Below are positions 14,401-24,952 of a stretch of DNA of 64,000 bases, piece by piece. Source of the DNA: Paralichthys olivaceus (taxonomy: Eukaryota; Chordata; Actinopteri; Pleuronectiformes; Paralichthyidae). Under the pieces are notes generated by a model, which saw only the letters and a program-made list of their open reading frames with translations, did not search any database and had not been told where the DNA came from. Numbering within the stretch: position 1 is the stretch's first letter; each line of letters begins with the position of its first letter. Where the stretch lies: assembly GCF_024713975.1 (NCBI RefSeq), contig NC_091114.1, positions 3,444,001-3,508,000 on the forward strand. The letters run 5' to 3'. Both the position numbers and the translations under genes were made by a program.

Positions 14401-15966
14401 TTGAAGTCAGTACTTCGGTACGGTAAGTTGTTTGTTAAGATATAAAGCCTGAAAAGTATTGTGGATCAAAAATAGAACCTTGCGGCACTACAGAGTGATT
14501 CATTTATCACTGTGTCTACTTCTTCTGTTTCCTTTAGTTGATCAAAGTAAAGTTTCATCTTTTCATTTTAAATGAATGATGTTCACCGAAGATTTCCGGT
14601 GTGTTTTCTCTTGGTACACAGATGATGGGAGCTCAGAAGTGTCCTCAGGGCTGGACCTTTCATCGTGGCCAGTGCTACACCCTCAGCACTGAGCACAAAG
14701 CTACCTGGAGCACAGCTAACAGAGCCTGCAGGGAGAGGTACATTTCCATGCAAAGCTCAACCACAGTCTGTTTGTTCCAACAACCACACAAGATATGTTT
14801 GTTAAAGGATGAGCAGACCTAGAGAGAAATTGTCAGGGAGAAAGCGTGGCCATAGAGTTAACGCTTCTGATTACCGCTCCGTCACATGCAAGGACTGTAT
14901 AATCTCAATTCCTTTTCTTTATCCCAGATATAAAGGAAGTCTAGCAAGTGTTCTCTCTAAAGTTGACATGGACTGGTTGTGGGACTTCAGCGGAAGAAAA
15001 CCATTTTGGATTGGTGGGTATTTCTTTATAGTTTGCTTCAAAATGTCTAATGTGTAATTTTACGGTTAAAAAGGGATTCCTCCAATTTTGCACATCAAGT
15101 CCAGTTTGTAAGATCAGTGCTGCTCATCAAGGTTTGTTAAACATTTACGTTAAGAATCTTGTCAATTAACACAAGTGTTTTTCCACCCAAATTACCTCTG
15201 AGTAAAATGTTAGCTGGCCTCCAACAGCATATCAACATCTCTGGTTTCACAGTCAAGGGCATTACAATGGATTTAAATTTGCATTTACAGTGGATCACCA
15301 CAGCAGATGAATGGAGCGGAGCATTACTCAGTCAGATTCTCATCCTTATCACACCTCTCATCTGAGAGGTCCGCTGTCACTAGCTGCGATTGCTGCTCGT
15401 GTTAATGCAGCATTTTAAAATCAGCCGTCCGGAGCACTTTGGGTTCAGTATCTTGCCCAAGGGAACTTTGGTCCCGTGGAACAGGGGAGACTGGGATTGA
15501 ACCACGAACCCTCTGGTTAGTGGACAAACCACTCTCTCCTGAGCCACAGCCACCCGAATGGTCGAAAACTTCGTATAGAACTTTGTTGCTGCCTGTAAAA
15601 AAATGGATAAACAATCAATTAACATGACAATTAATGGTATTCAGTATTTGGCTCTCGCAGTGTGATGGAAGGACTACAGTTTGTTCTTCATGAAACTTTA
15701 AGACCTATCTATATACAGTATACAAACAGTATCTGATTTTTTTTTTTGCTCTTACTATATAAGGTCTGAATGACAGGGAAGGCCGAGGACGCTGGGAGTG
15801 GGCCGGCGGCGAGCCGGTCACCTACACCAACTGGAGAAAAACGCCCCCACGGTCAAAAATGAAGGGAAGCAAAAAGTGCATCCTGGTGTGGAAAAGAGCC
15901 AAGTGGCAGATACGGGACTGTAAAACCAGCAGGGGTCATCGCTTTGTGTGTGCAGTCAAGACTTGA
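638..15966 (+). CDS. frem1: FREM1, C-terminal 27 exons (5' part outside window)
   Basis: FRAS1-related extracellular matrix protein 1 is a secreted basement-membrane protein that works with FRAS1 and FREM2 in epidermal-dermal adhesion. Exons read by AG/GT boundaries and phase: 638-834, 915-1005, 1096-1263, 1349-1557, 2232-2325, 2422-2674, 3466-3669, 3869-4054, 4133-4329, 4415-4625, 6541-6685, 6783-6924, 8724-8919, 9039-9303, 9544-9961, 11022-11223, 11303-11447, 11539-11668, 11830-11902, 12411-12560, 12778-12983, 13099-13146, 13236-13421, 13955-14086, 14622-14737, 14928-15013, 15764-15966. They sum to 4653 nt with every phase matching and a TGA stop, so no break is seen. That is about 1550 residues; human FREM1 is about 2180, so the signal peptide and about three CSPG repeats lie to the left. 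Domain order (CSPG repeats, one Calx-beta, terminal C-type lectin) is specific to FREM1; FREM2, FREM3 and FRAS1 lack the lectin domain. I cannot tell frem1a from frem1b. Confidence 0.94.
1640..1912 (-). repeat. Truncated TTAA-flanked MITE, copy 1
   Basis: This segment matches, in reverse orientation, the full element at 7214-7587. Shared landmarks are the reverse 'ATGGCGGCCTCC' core and the right end 'CCTAAATCTTACACACTGGACC' arm running into TTTAA at 1903-1907. The other inverted end is missing, so the copy is truncated. It lies in a FREM1 intron. Confidence 0.7.
2704..2834. repeat. 16-bp hairpin followed by a long (GT)n microsatellite
   Basis: A perfect 16-bp inverted repeat (2704-2719 with 2733-2748, 13-nt loop) runs directly into about 43 GT dinucleotides up to about 2834. 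It is in a FREM1 intron, about 30 bp after the exon ending at 2674. Long GT tracts next to donor sites can affect splicing, but that is inference. Confidence 0.9.
4626..6540. other. FREM1 intron, no feature recognised
   Basis: A 1.9-kb intron between the exons ending at 4625 and starting at 6541. An open frame around 5089-5439 lacks exon-like boundaries and matches nothing I know, so I treat the stretch as non-coding. Confidence 0.6.
7214..7587 (+). mobile_element. MITE with about 22-bp terminal inverted repeats and TTAA ends
   Basis: The element is bounded by TTAA at 7214-7217 and 7584-7587. Inside these, the left end AGGTCCAGTGTGTGAGATTT mirrors the right end, whose reverse complement reads AGGTACAGTGTGTAGAATTT. 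It is 374 bp with no coding capacity. TTAA target duplications suggest a Kolobok- or piggyBac-type transposase in trans; that assignment is inference. Related truncated copies lie at 1640-1912 and 43746-43930. Confidence 0.8.
7588..8170. repeat. Diverged interspersed repeat in FREM1 intron
   Basis: The stretch holds recurrent phrases such as 'GGTCAAAGGTCA', 'CTTGTGACC' and 'GTTGTCACTTTGACTC' in a loose internal periodicity. A related segment occurs reversed near 42110-42300. It looks like an old dispersed repeat with no open frame. I cannot name the family. Confidence 0.5.
8171..8723. other. FREM1 intron tail
   Basis: AT-rich intronic DNA up to the acceptor TCTCAG at 8718-8723. I see nothing else in it. 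Confidence 0.55.
10163..10500 (+). repeat. Teleost interspersed repeat beginning 'ATTCAATTCAATTGTATTTG'
   Basis: This is a familiar fish repeat: a start phrase of CAATTCAATT, then 'GTATAGCAAATCA', 'CTCAAGGCACTTAACATA' and a purine-rich (GA)n tail at 10455-10485. Related copies lie at 19198-19560, 23031-23110, 25159-25640, 36511-36590 and 38567-39010. It is non-coding and sits in the FREM1 intron between 9961 and 11022. Confidence 0.75.
11539..12560 (+). CDS. frem1: FREM1 Calx-beta domain exons
   Basis: Three exons (11539-11668, 11830-11902, 12411-12560) encode one Calx-beta domain. Visible marks are an N-terminal 'VCEEQGG' segment, a central 'TAGKDF' turn (the family's TATAGxDY-like strand) and a C-terminal acidic stretch '[12 protein letters not shown]' followed by 'VTIRD'. 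Calx-beta domains bind calcium in Na/Ca exchangers and integrin beta-4; in FREM proteins their ligand is not well defined. Acidic residues that could bind calcium are retained. A single Calx-beta domain fits FREM1; FRAS1, FREM2 and FREM3 carry several. Confidence 0.88.
12778..14086 (+). CDS. frem1: FREM1 linker exons between Calx-beta and lectin domain
   Basis: Four exons (12778-12983, 13099-13146, 13236-13421, 13955-14086) encode a basic, low-complexity linker rich in K, R, S and Q. It ends in a more conserved Cys-containing block with 'KPCVPALMG', 'FHCNG' and 'PWTPTDQ'. The last acceptor is at CATAG|GCTTCAG (exon starts 13955); the nearer TTCAG site would shift the frame. The linker joins the Calx-beta domain to the terminal lectin domain and is the least conserved part of the gene in this window. 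Confidence 0.82.
14622..15966 (+). CDS. frem1: FREM1 terminal C-type lectin domain exons
   Basis: Exons 14622-14737, 14928-15013 and 15764-15966 encode the terminal CTLD. Visible landmarks are '[13 protein letters not shown]', the helix around '[10 protein letters not shown]', 'FWIGLNDREG', '[14 protein letters not shown]', 'KCILVW', 'WQIRDC' and a final 'RFVCAVK'. The cysteines fit a standard four-Cys fold. The mannose-type EPN motif is replaced by EPV and the WND motif by WQIRD, so calcium-dependent mannose binding is unlikely. The stop is TGA at 15964-15966. The 3'UTR follows, but I did not find a clear polyadenylation signal nearby. Confidence 0.9.
15390..15565. repeat. Interspersed repeat ending in 'CCTGAGCCACAGCC'
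   Basis: The phrases 'GGTTCAGTATCTTGCCCAAG', 'GGGATTGAACCACGAACCCT' and 'CCTGAGCCACAGCCACC' form a block common in fish genomes. It sits in the last FREM1 intron and yields a false open frame on each strand. I cannot assign its family. Confidence 0.65.
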
Positions 15967-17110
15967 ATGTGACAGTATCACAGCCATGAACCGCTCACTG
16001 TGGGGTTTCAGAGGAGTTGCAGGAAGGACTCATTCTCAGGACGTTGACATGACGATCAGTGGGAACTTTGCAGGAACTCGCTATGATTTATTATGAACTT
16101 TGTGACAGTTATTGTGTCTAAAAAGTAACCTGCTACACTATGTGACACTGTTTACACAGCATTTATTCTCATTAGCCACTGAAAGTATTGGCATATACTA
16201 TATTTAAAGCTCAGAAGAAAATTCTTAAAACTTATTTAGCATCTTTTAGACCAAACCAGGGCTGGATTAACAACAGGGGCCCCAGATACACAAATTTGTC
16301 AACTAGTTTGTGGTGTAGCCGCATTGTTGCAAATGAGTTTGTTGATATTGTAGTTTGTATAACATTACCTGAAGTGTCCAAAAGTTATAAAACTTTTATA
16401 CTTTTAATTTATGTTGTGCTTACACTGTACATGATGAGGTTGTGTTTAACCAGATTACAGACTGACGTGGTATTTAAGCAGAATAATGCAAATACCATGT
16501 CTACTCTCTGTACACACTAGTGGTGTGTACAGAGGGAGGGGAGGGATCAATCTTGAAACTCAATCGCTAAAGTCTAACGATGAAAAAGACTCTGGGATTA
16601 TATTTCAGTGCCTCGGGTGTAGGATGTGGAGATTCTTTCCTGCTCAAACGCAATTGGCAAAACTAGAAATCCCACAAATGTTGTCCCTCACCTACAGATT
16701 CAGTGTATTCAAATACAGGATCTGTTTTTAGAGATTAGGGAGGGGTCAACTGGAGAGTAAAGCTTTTCCCATCTCATGGGCAGAACTATCTATGTAGTAA
16801 TCTATGCATTTCCACTTTTATTTTGCTTATTAACTTTTTAACGGATCTGCCTTTCAACTGTCTTTGATAACTAGGATGAAGCTGCACTTATCCAACATAT
16901 TTAAAGTCTAATATTTTTTGCATTATCAGCTAATGGAATATTAAGTTCAAGTTAATTACTCTTACAGTACTGGCAGGAGTCAAATCTAGAATTCCCACAG
17001 TTTGAGTTCAGACAACAGACACAAATCTGTGATGACTCTGTTGTTTAGATCTCTGCCAGTGGGTCCTGCAAACCACAGGGTTAGGCAGAAATGTGATTAT
17101 CCCCAGCATG
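15967..17110. other. FREM1 3' flank and intergenic DNA
   Basis: About 1.1 kb after the FREM1 stop. It should contain the FREM1 3'UTR. I see no convincing AATAAA signal and no exon. Confidence 0.5.
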
Positions 17111-17216
17111 TGATCTCCAGCGTCGGTATGAAAGGAGGGCTTTTATGTGAGCTGTGAGCAGTTCTCAGAGGTTTGGATGCACTGGAAAGAGACACCGTTC
17201 TCAGCTCCTCGGCTCG
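17111..17216 (+). promoter_or_regulatory. Possible 5' non-coding exon of the LRR gene
   Basis: A short GC-richer stretch ends in CTCGGCTCG|GTGAGT, a strong splice donor at 17217. A TATA-like TTTTATG sits near 17141. It lies on the same strand as, and about 1.5 kb upstream of, the first coding exon (acceptor GTGCAG ending at 18752). It could be the transcribed 5'UTR exon of that gene. This is inferred from the donor and position only. Confidence 0.35.
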
Positions 17217-18752
17217 GTGAGTCTGACTCAAACTCAACAGATATACATGTGTATGTTTATAGATAAATGTCAACTGGTTGTTGTTATTGATCACCAGGCT
17301 GCCGTAAATTATTTAAAAAAGAGATATTTCTAAACCGTACAGTACAAAAGCAGCTTTTAAAACATCATTCAGTCGGGCGGAGTGTCTTGTGTCAGTCACA
17401 TTTCCACTCATCGAGCTGCAGCATACTTATTATCAGCAGGCGTATGTTTGAATTTTTCACATTAATCTTTCATGTGCTATAACACCATGTGGTTGCTGCT
17501 GTGCATGGAGTTCCCAACATTATTTCAAGGCTGTTTCTTATGAAAATTGTTTTTTTTTCCAGATACATATGTAAGATGCTGTTATTGTGTCTGCTGGATA
17601 ACCATGCCACTCCATTGACTCACAAAAATGTGATCTGTACACCAGCTAAAATGCTCGTGTTCGTGCACAAGGTGTTGGGAGGAGTCTTTTGCACTTTGGG
17701 TTTAGCTTATCCCTTTCAGACTTTTTTATCTGTTGCCCCGATTCAACAATCTACATTCAAGGCGTTTTAAAAGCAGAAAGACTGAAATGAAATACCTTGA
17801 GATGGGGGAATATCAAGACTCCCAGAATTGCTTACACTTCCCCATAATTGAAGTAGCCTAGTCAAGAATAACCCTTGCAACATCATGTTATCTCTCAAAC
17901 GTCAGACAGAGAGAGACAGTATCCAAAGTCAACGTCATTTCCATGCTGGTCTTGTTTGTAGTTTTATTACAGCGTGTTAATAATTGTATCACTGAGAAAG
18001 AACTACAACACATAGAAACATTAAGTATTATATATGCCATAATCAATACCTACCTGAACTTACTGTATTTAAGACTGAGTACATGATATTTTTTCAAGAG
18101 TTTTCATATTTTTGAAGACATTTTTTATACAATAATGTCAATAGCATATTTCACCAAGGGCTGACTTTGCAGACACCAGATGCTGTGAAGAGCTGTATTT
18201 ATATTCCAATATTATTATCATTATTACTACTACTACTACCAACAATAATAATAATTTCAGCTCACCCCTCAAAGCAACGAAGAGGCTCATTTGCCCTGCT
18301 GTAAATTGTAACACTGGAAATATCATGGTCTGTGTCATTAATGTAATCTAATATCTGAAAATTTAAACAGTTTGTAGTTATTGTGTATTATTACATATTG
18401 GATATTTTTTAAGGAAGGACTATCAGACTTTTTCCTCATTAGGGTTACAGTAGTGTTCATACAGCTGTCTTATTTTGCAGGGCTATTGTGTAGTACTGTA
18501 TATGGCTGAAGTGGTAGTCATATTGCTGTGCAGGCATAGGTTGCATGTCGTATACAGTGTTTCGTTTATAGCCTAGAAGTCTATAGATGAACATTTCTAT
18601 TGAGCCAATAGGGTAATTATGAATTTAAATTAAAAGCCCATTGCTTCTAGACTCACCAAGACTCTTTTCTGTGTTTGTTGTTGTGAATTCAAGGTTTTGA
18701 TCATGGCATAATCATCTGACTTCTCTCCTAATCTCCATCACTACGGGTGCAG
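17217..18752. other. Putative first intron of the LRR gene
   Basis: AT-rich non-coding DNA with short ATT/ACT trinucleotide runs around 18200-18250. I see no exon or complete mobile element. Confidence 0.4.
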
Positions 18753-18766
18753 AGGGACTGTAGAGA

Positions 18767-21700
18767 ATGGATCATCATACTTCAGGCCATCACAGACAGT
18801 CCAGCCATGCCTCCAGCTTCCACTGGCTGTCATTTGCATACCAGGGCCTGACCGAAATCCCTTACGACACTATACTCACACAGACAGACACTCTGGAGGT
18901 GCTGGACTTGAGCTACAATCTGCTGGATGAGTATCCTTTTCTTAGTAATCAGCAGCTAAAGGACTTAAAGTCTTTAACTGCGGTCGTAGCCTGCAAAGCT
19001 TGGGTTTTTTAAAAAGAGAGGCACAAATGAAAGCTGCACTTGTCAATATTCTTAGATTACAACTGACAAAATAACTATATGTAATGTCAAAGAGAATTAT
19101 CACCAATGCTGCAGTTGTCTTCAGGGCTACAGATTTTTTGGATCCACACACATCCAGCTTTCTCGTTTACCTCGGCTTGAGTCTCCTGTGAAACAAGTTT
19201 AAATTCATTTACATTCTATTGTATTGTGCCAACTCACAACATACATTACTTAAAGCATTTACATAGTTGGGTCGAGACCTTCGAAATGATAGCGTAAAGA
19301 GTGTAGAAGAGAGAGAGTTTTGGGTGAGCGGAGAAAAATGAGGAAGAGAGGAGAGGGGTGGTAAAGAGAGGAGAGTGGGAGTGGAGAGGGGGAAGAGAAT
19401 AGGAACAGTTATGTAAGCGTCATATTATAATAACAATGGTAATGATGATAATAATAATAACGATAATGATGGCAATAATAATAATGACAATAATTGTTGT
19501 GTTGTGTCAAAGCTGGATCCCGCAGCTCTGAAGTCAGAGAGAGAGACCAGGAACAGTTGTATAACCATCATATTTAAACTCTTTCACACTGGTGGTAATG
19601 ATGAAAATAATAAAAGTGATATTTATGGATTATAGATGTTATTAATGAGACCAGCAGCAGTTAATATCTAATATCTTTCTCTGTAGCGGATTTAAAATAT
19701 GAAAACAGCTGCTGCAGCTGGAAATGTATTTAATGAGAACAAGTTGATGGTGGAGATGAAACATGCTCTGCTCCTTAAAGCTGACGGGAACTGCAGGGTT
19801 TGATGGAAATCTGCTGCAGGTTTATCACTACAAATCACACCTTTTATATTTGATTAATGTGAAAAGATTGATTTGTGCAGCTTTAAGAACCTTAAAACAC
19901 TTTCTTGCCTGTGGCCTCATTTACCAGAATTAACTTAGAAGCATGTCAAAGTCAACCAATTTGACAGGGACTCATTTGCAGAGTAAGAATTTCCCACACA
20001 TAAATCAACCTTCCTTTCTATTTACTGTACAAAATCCAGCAGCTGGATATTCTATCGATAACACGGGTAAACATAAATTACGCAGCGTATTTCCTCAGAG
20101 AGAGACGAGCCTGAGCAGCTGGAGTCACAGCATGTTCTCCTTCATTCAGTCTTTATTGGAACCCGGTTCTGCTCGGTCAGCTGGAGAAGCTCAGCACTCT
20201 GATTCTGGACTGCAACAAGTACACATCTCACGTCAAGTTCCCCTACATGCCCAGTGTGACCACGGTGTGCATCAACAAGAACCAAATCAACAATCTGCCT
20301 GTGTTTGTGGAAGAGATACGACGCAAGTTCCCCAACCTCAAGTGAGCCTCAGAGTGTATGTCGTATTTCTGCAAGGGATCTTTTTGTCTTTTCTGCTCCA
20401 GCAGACCTCTTGAAAAGATTTTTTTTATTGTTGCATTTACTAGAAGGAAATTTGTCTTTTTAACAACTAAAAGAGAAATAAAAAGTCCTGCAATAAGATT
20501 TCAAAACTAGATAGACATCCAAGAGAAAACACAACAGTCTAATGAGCTCAAAAATCAATCTGGTCCAAATGCACATTGTGCTCAGGCGAGTGGAATCAAG
20601 TCTCTATGTCGAGCTATTAAGATATAGAGCCTGTTCTTCAGCACAGGTCCTCCCCAAACCAGCCACTCTGAGTAACCTAATCATAACTTACATTTTACTT
20701 AATACCTCTATGAAGTCTTTAAACATTGAGGACGATAAAAACCATGATATAACATTGTCTGGAAGAAGTCCCAAGAGACACGAAACAGTGCATCCTGTCC
20801 CTTTGTCTGTTTGTTGGTTTGTTAAATGGATTTTCACAAAACTTGGTGGAAGGATGCAATATGGGTCAGAGAGGAACCCATTGGAATTTGGAGTGGCTCT
20901 AGGATTTGGATGTGGATTTTATATCTTTCTTTAACATTGCATGATAGGGTGAATAAAATCAGACAATCAAATATATGTTTTGGTGCAGCTTGATTGACCG
21001 TAAAGTGATTGTTTGGCCTTGGCAGAGGTATGTGCTCTCCTGAGTAACATTGAAGTTAAAAAGAAAGAAAGAAATAATGTCATGCCACATTTTGCCTGCT
21101 TTATCACAATCATAATACAGATAAGTGATCAATTCTGCATCTCCGACAACATAGAATTTATTCTATTCACTATCTTATTTGAAAAAATAACATCATGATG
21201 CAATGTTGTTTTTTTTTTTTTTCCAACATTATCATTCTCTTGTGGATTCTTCTTATCCAGGTCCATTCCCTGCTCATTTTCCCCAAATGTGGCCATTTTG
21301 GAAGAGTTTCTCCATGAACCAGTGTTGCTCAAATTATATCTCTTTTTTTTCTTCCATCAATCATCAAGAATATGAAATCCAGCATTAATCCTCTTTATGT
21401 ATTAGTATTTTTCGTCTATGCCATTTATAGGATCCGCTTAAAAACGTGAGTCTGATTTAATGATATGATGTCGCAATCTGAACTGACAATACCGGGTTTT
21501 GAAATGGAGCCGGCCTGTGTGAGAAAGGCCTTCAGAGGTGAAAAGCGTACAAGGTCCTCCTCATGTAGGAATCCTTGTAGGGTGCATATGTGTTGTAGCC
21601 TCCTGAGGAAGAGAGACTGACAGATGGTGACATGCACAGTGGAAATTAATAACCCTCCCTTTTATTTTCATACAACCTCTGCTCTATTCCTTTCAACCAC

Positions 21701-23901
21701 AGGATCCTCAGTATGATGAACAATGAGGCAGCACCAAGCTACTTCAATGGAGGAAGTCTGACCCAGTACAAAGACTACAGGTGAGCACTGTCGACTTGTT
21801 TCTGGTCTCTAATCATAAAAGTCTTCTGGTATTGTGGCCTCTACTCTTTTACTGTTTGAACTCTATTTTATTTGTTGAAAAAAATCTTGTCACAGCTTCT
21901 CACCTGACATTATGCTTCTAAGCAGGGACATACCATATTTTTTTCTGGGAGTACAGGGGATTCAAGCAACATCTTACAATTTAAATGTTCAGACATTTCT
22001 CCACTTCTAGATATTGTGGACGTTTCTAGACTCTGTCTAAGTTGGACTTTTTAGCTCAGTAAAAATGGACAAATCAATAAACAAAATTAGTAAATAAAGG
22101 ATTTATTATTTCGCAAGCAGAATCGGCCAGTGGGAAACATTTAGGAAAATCACGTTGGAAATTAAAAAGTAAATCAAATGACTAGGAATATGGATGAATC
22201 AGACAGTATAGGATAATGGTCTTTCATCCTCCGTACACTGTTTCGAGTCTAACTACACAGTCCACTACACGAACAGTGTTACTTTATGTCAGTGTTTTAG
22301 ATCCAGGCGACATGTTGGCTCATCTCTATCAGCTACCTGCATACGTATAAATGAACACTAGCTTAGTTTTAGAATGAAATACAAAACAACGTGGTGACAC
22401 AACAGCATACAATGGTACGACACCTACATACAACATGAACACAAGGGAAAAGAAGAGAGACATGGGGGGTGTGGAGGCCCCAGGGTCCAAGAGGACTGAC
22501 TCAACCATTTCCACTTCAGTCCTTTAACTAGTTGTGTATTTTAACACACTTTAGTTTGTCTTTGTCTGTTAAACGTGGATAGAATTCAACTTAATGGCTC
22601 TGTTGCTTTGTCAGCTTCTGCGTCTCAGTGAGTTGTGGAGGTGGATCGACCCACGTCACGTCCCATCACTGCAGTAGAAAGGCACAGCACACTGAACACT
22701 GCCAACACTGTCCAAACTATCAGAACTACATGTACAGTACATGCTGCAGTTTGTGTCATTTATATACAGTATATATATATAGATCACAAATCCAATGGGT
22801 TATTTCACCATAGCAGTGAAAATGAACATGTTAGTTTGTGTTTAAGCTCTTTCATGAATTCATTTTGTGTCTACACTGTTGGAGCTGAGTTCATTCCACT
22901 TTATTACTGCTGTTGTCGCTGCTGCTGTGTTGTAGCACATTTCACTATTGAAGCTGTTCCATCGTTTCTTCAACACATGTGGGAGCAGAATCCAAACATC
23001 TCTTCAGTCTAATACAGTCCAGTACATCCTTCAATTCAATTTGATTTGTATAGCGCCAAATCACAACATACATTATCTCAAGGCACTTTCCATATTAAGG
23101 TCCAGACCTTGAAGATAACAGAGAAACCCAACCCAACTATGGCGAGAGTAAAACTAAGTAAATCTACTTCAAGTATAAAAAGTCAAGTGCAGCCCATTCT
23201 CTCCTCTGTCTGTATATTGTTTAATACAATGCTAGTCCACTCTGTCATATATCTCTTTTAAATGCAGTCATGGACGAGGTTTATTTCACGACTGAGTCTT
23301 GGTGGTGGCCTCGTCCAAATCCTTTTTACATGCGTCTTCCACCAAATGTGCTACTGCTGCAGGAGGCGTGGTCTAATCCTACCTGCCTGTTCCGATTGGA
23401 TCAGTGGACTAGTTCCATTATTGAAATATTCCAAAAATAAAGCAAACATGTAACACAGTGCATTGTTAAAAGATATACTGGTGTAGACTCAGATATTTAC
23501 TGATATATGAAGTGGAGTAAAATTTAAATTTACCTGAAAATGAATCTACTTAATTACTGATTACTGAAAACATGAAAAATGTAGTACTGTAATGTAGTAA
23601 ATGTACTTCATTACATCCCACAACTGCATCTATATACATGAGGTCAACCTGCACACAATGTTCTGCAAATGGTGATTTTCATTTTTCTGTTCATTTGTTC
23701 CTCTGCAGACAGTACGTCATCAGTCAGATCCCAGGTCTGGAGATTCTGGATGACACAGAGGTCCTGGAGAAGGAGAGAGCCCAGGCTCGGAAAACCTACA
23801 GGCTGCAGCAGAGCGGTCACGGCAGCAGGAAGAGGAAGGACAACTCCTCCAGGAAACACACACACATGCAGAAAAAGTCTAATACTATCATAAGACAATA
23901 G
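18767..23901 (+). CDS. Small leucine-rich-repeat protein, LRMDA (C10orf11)-like
   Basis: Four coding exons with matching phases: 18767-18930, 20150-20341, 21703-21780, 23709-23901 (627 nt, 208 aa, TAG stop). The first ATG follows an acceptor at 18752, with a possible 5'UTR exon at 17111-17216. The protein has no signal peptide. It has LRR phrases '[13 protein letters not shown]', '[10 protein letters not shown]', '[15 protein letters not shown]' and 'FPNLKILSMMNN', then an LRR-cap-like block '[17 protein letters not shown]', and a basic tail with 'GSRKRK'. Size and cap resemble LRMDA, a protein linked to melanocyte differentiation in human and fish, but identity looks modest; another short LRR protein is possible. 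The last exon is duplicated at 37172-37364. The gene faces the lectin gene tail-to-tail, 1.05 kb away. Confidence 0.65.
19198..19560 (+). repeat. Teleost interspersed repeat, degenerate copy with GA-rich and ATA-rich tracts
   Basis: A diverged copy of the repeat seen at 10163: 'TTGTGCCAACTCACAACATA', then a purine-rich tract at 19300-19400, an (ATA)n stretch near 19440-19490 and 'AGCTGGATCCCGCAGCTCTG'. It lies in the LRR gene intron after the exon ending at 18930. Confidence 0.6.
20750..21060 (+). repeat. Interspersed repeat with 'GGCCTTGGCAGAGGTATGTG' end
   Basis: The stretch contains 'TTCACAAAACTTGGTGGAAG', 'ATGGGTCAGAGAGGAACCCA', 'AACATTGCATGATAGGGTG' and 'GGCCTTGGCAGAGGTATGTG', which together form a repeat seen widely in fish. 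A partial copy lies at 63355-63420. It is non-coding and sits in the third LRR-gene intron. Confidence 0.6.
23031..23110 (+). repeat. Fragment of teleost interspersed repeat (unit 1)
   Basis: 'CAATTCAATTTGATTTGTAT', 'AGCGCCAAATCACAACATAC' and 'CTCAAGGCACTTTCCATA' match the family at 10163. The unit-2 counterpart is at 36511-36590. Confidence 0.75.
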
Positions 23902-24099
23902 CACAGACTTGTAACAGTCACAGCTTTAGTGTAACACTGTCAACCCTATCATTTACTGTACACTGTGAGCTCTGTAGCTGCTTGTACTCACAGCTACACA
24001 ATGTTTACACTCTATATTCAGATGTAAAAGCCATGTTTAATAAAGTGATCAAATTAAAACAGGAAATATTCCACTGTCGTTTGTACCAAAATCCCCTCT

Positions 24100-24112
24100 G
24101 ACATATTTTATG

Positions 24113-24154
<42 letters not shown>

Positions 24155-24190
24155 CATAAAATATATATATATATATATATATGTATGTAC
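24100..24190. repeat. (AT)n microsatellite with palindromic arms
   Basis: An (AT)n run is flanked by the inverted arms TTTTATGTCTG and CAGACATAAAA (about 24105-24160), then a second (AT)n run. It gives a long near-perfect hairpin. The unit-2 counterpart (37517-37590) is (AT)n-rich but lacks the arms, so this stretch has changed since duplication. Confidence 0.8.
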
Positions 24191-24952
24191 TAAGTCTAGA
24201 CTTCTTTTCAACACGTATACTTTGCTTTTACTGGAGTCTCAGTATTGGTCAAAAGAATTCACTGGAGATGGTCAGAGTTCAATGCAGTAGAGTTTATTCT
24301 TTTACAAGATGTAAACCAGAGCTGGCTCCAGAAGCCAACTGAAGACTGAGCTTCAAACCTTCTGCTTATATATATATACTCTACTATATATACTTTATAT
24401 ATGCTCATCCTCGTCTCTGCTGTTGCCCGTTCAACCAATCAGGAGGTGGATCTCTCCACTTCCTTTCTGGTTCAAAACTTCTGATTCGTCCCGAACCGAA
24501 TGGTGTCATACTTTCCCAAGTTGACTTTGTCTCCCCCTACAGTCACGTCAGGGCTCGATTCTAATGGTGTATTAAAGAGGTGGTTGTTGGTCCAACTTTG
24601 ACACCATTATAAATCTTGGAGGTTTGGAGGCCTCTGTTTCAGGCCTTACTCGATTTCGAAGGTCCTGTCTCCAGACTCCATTAGATTCCAGCGATGTCTA
24701 TCTGCATTTTTTAAATTCTTACATTTCCACATGTTAAATATATGTGCAACAAACAATCATTCCAGTAAGGGTGCATACATGATTACATTTCTTTATGCTG
24801 GATATAACACACAGTTTAAGCATATAAGCACACAAAGGCTAATGTTTCTACAACAGCATTCATTGCTATGGTTTAACTGCGTACAGTGATAGTGGTGTGT
24901 ATATGTGCAGACATGAAACATTGGCGCATGCATTCAAAGTTGAATTCAAATT

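Noticed and set aside
15400-15560. Possible tRNA-derived sequence
   Set aside because: I could not fold a cloverleaf or find proper A and B boxes; it matches a common fish interspersed repeat.
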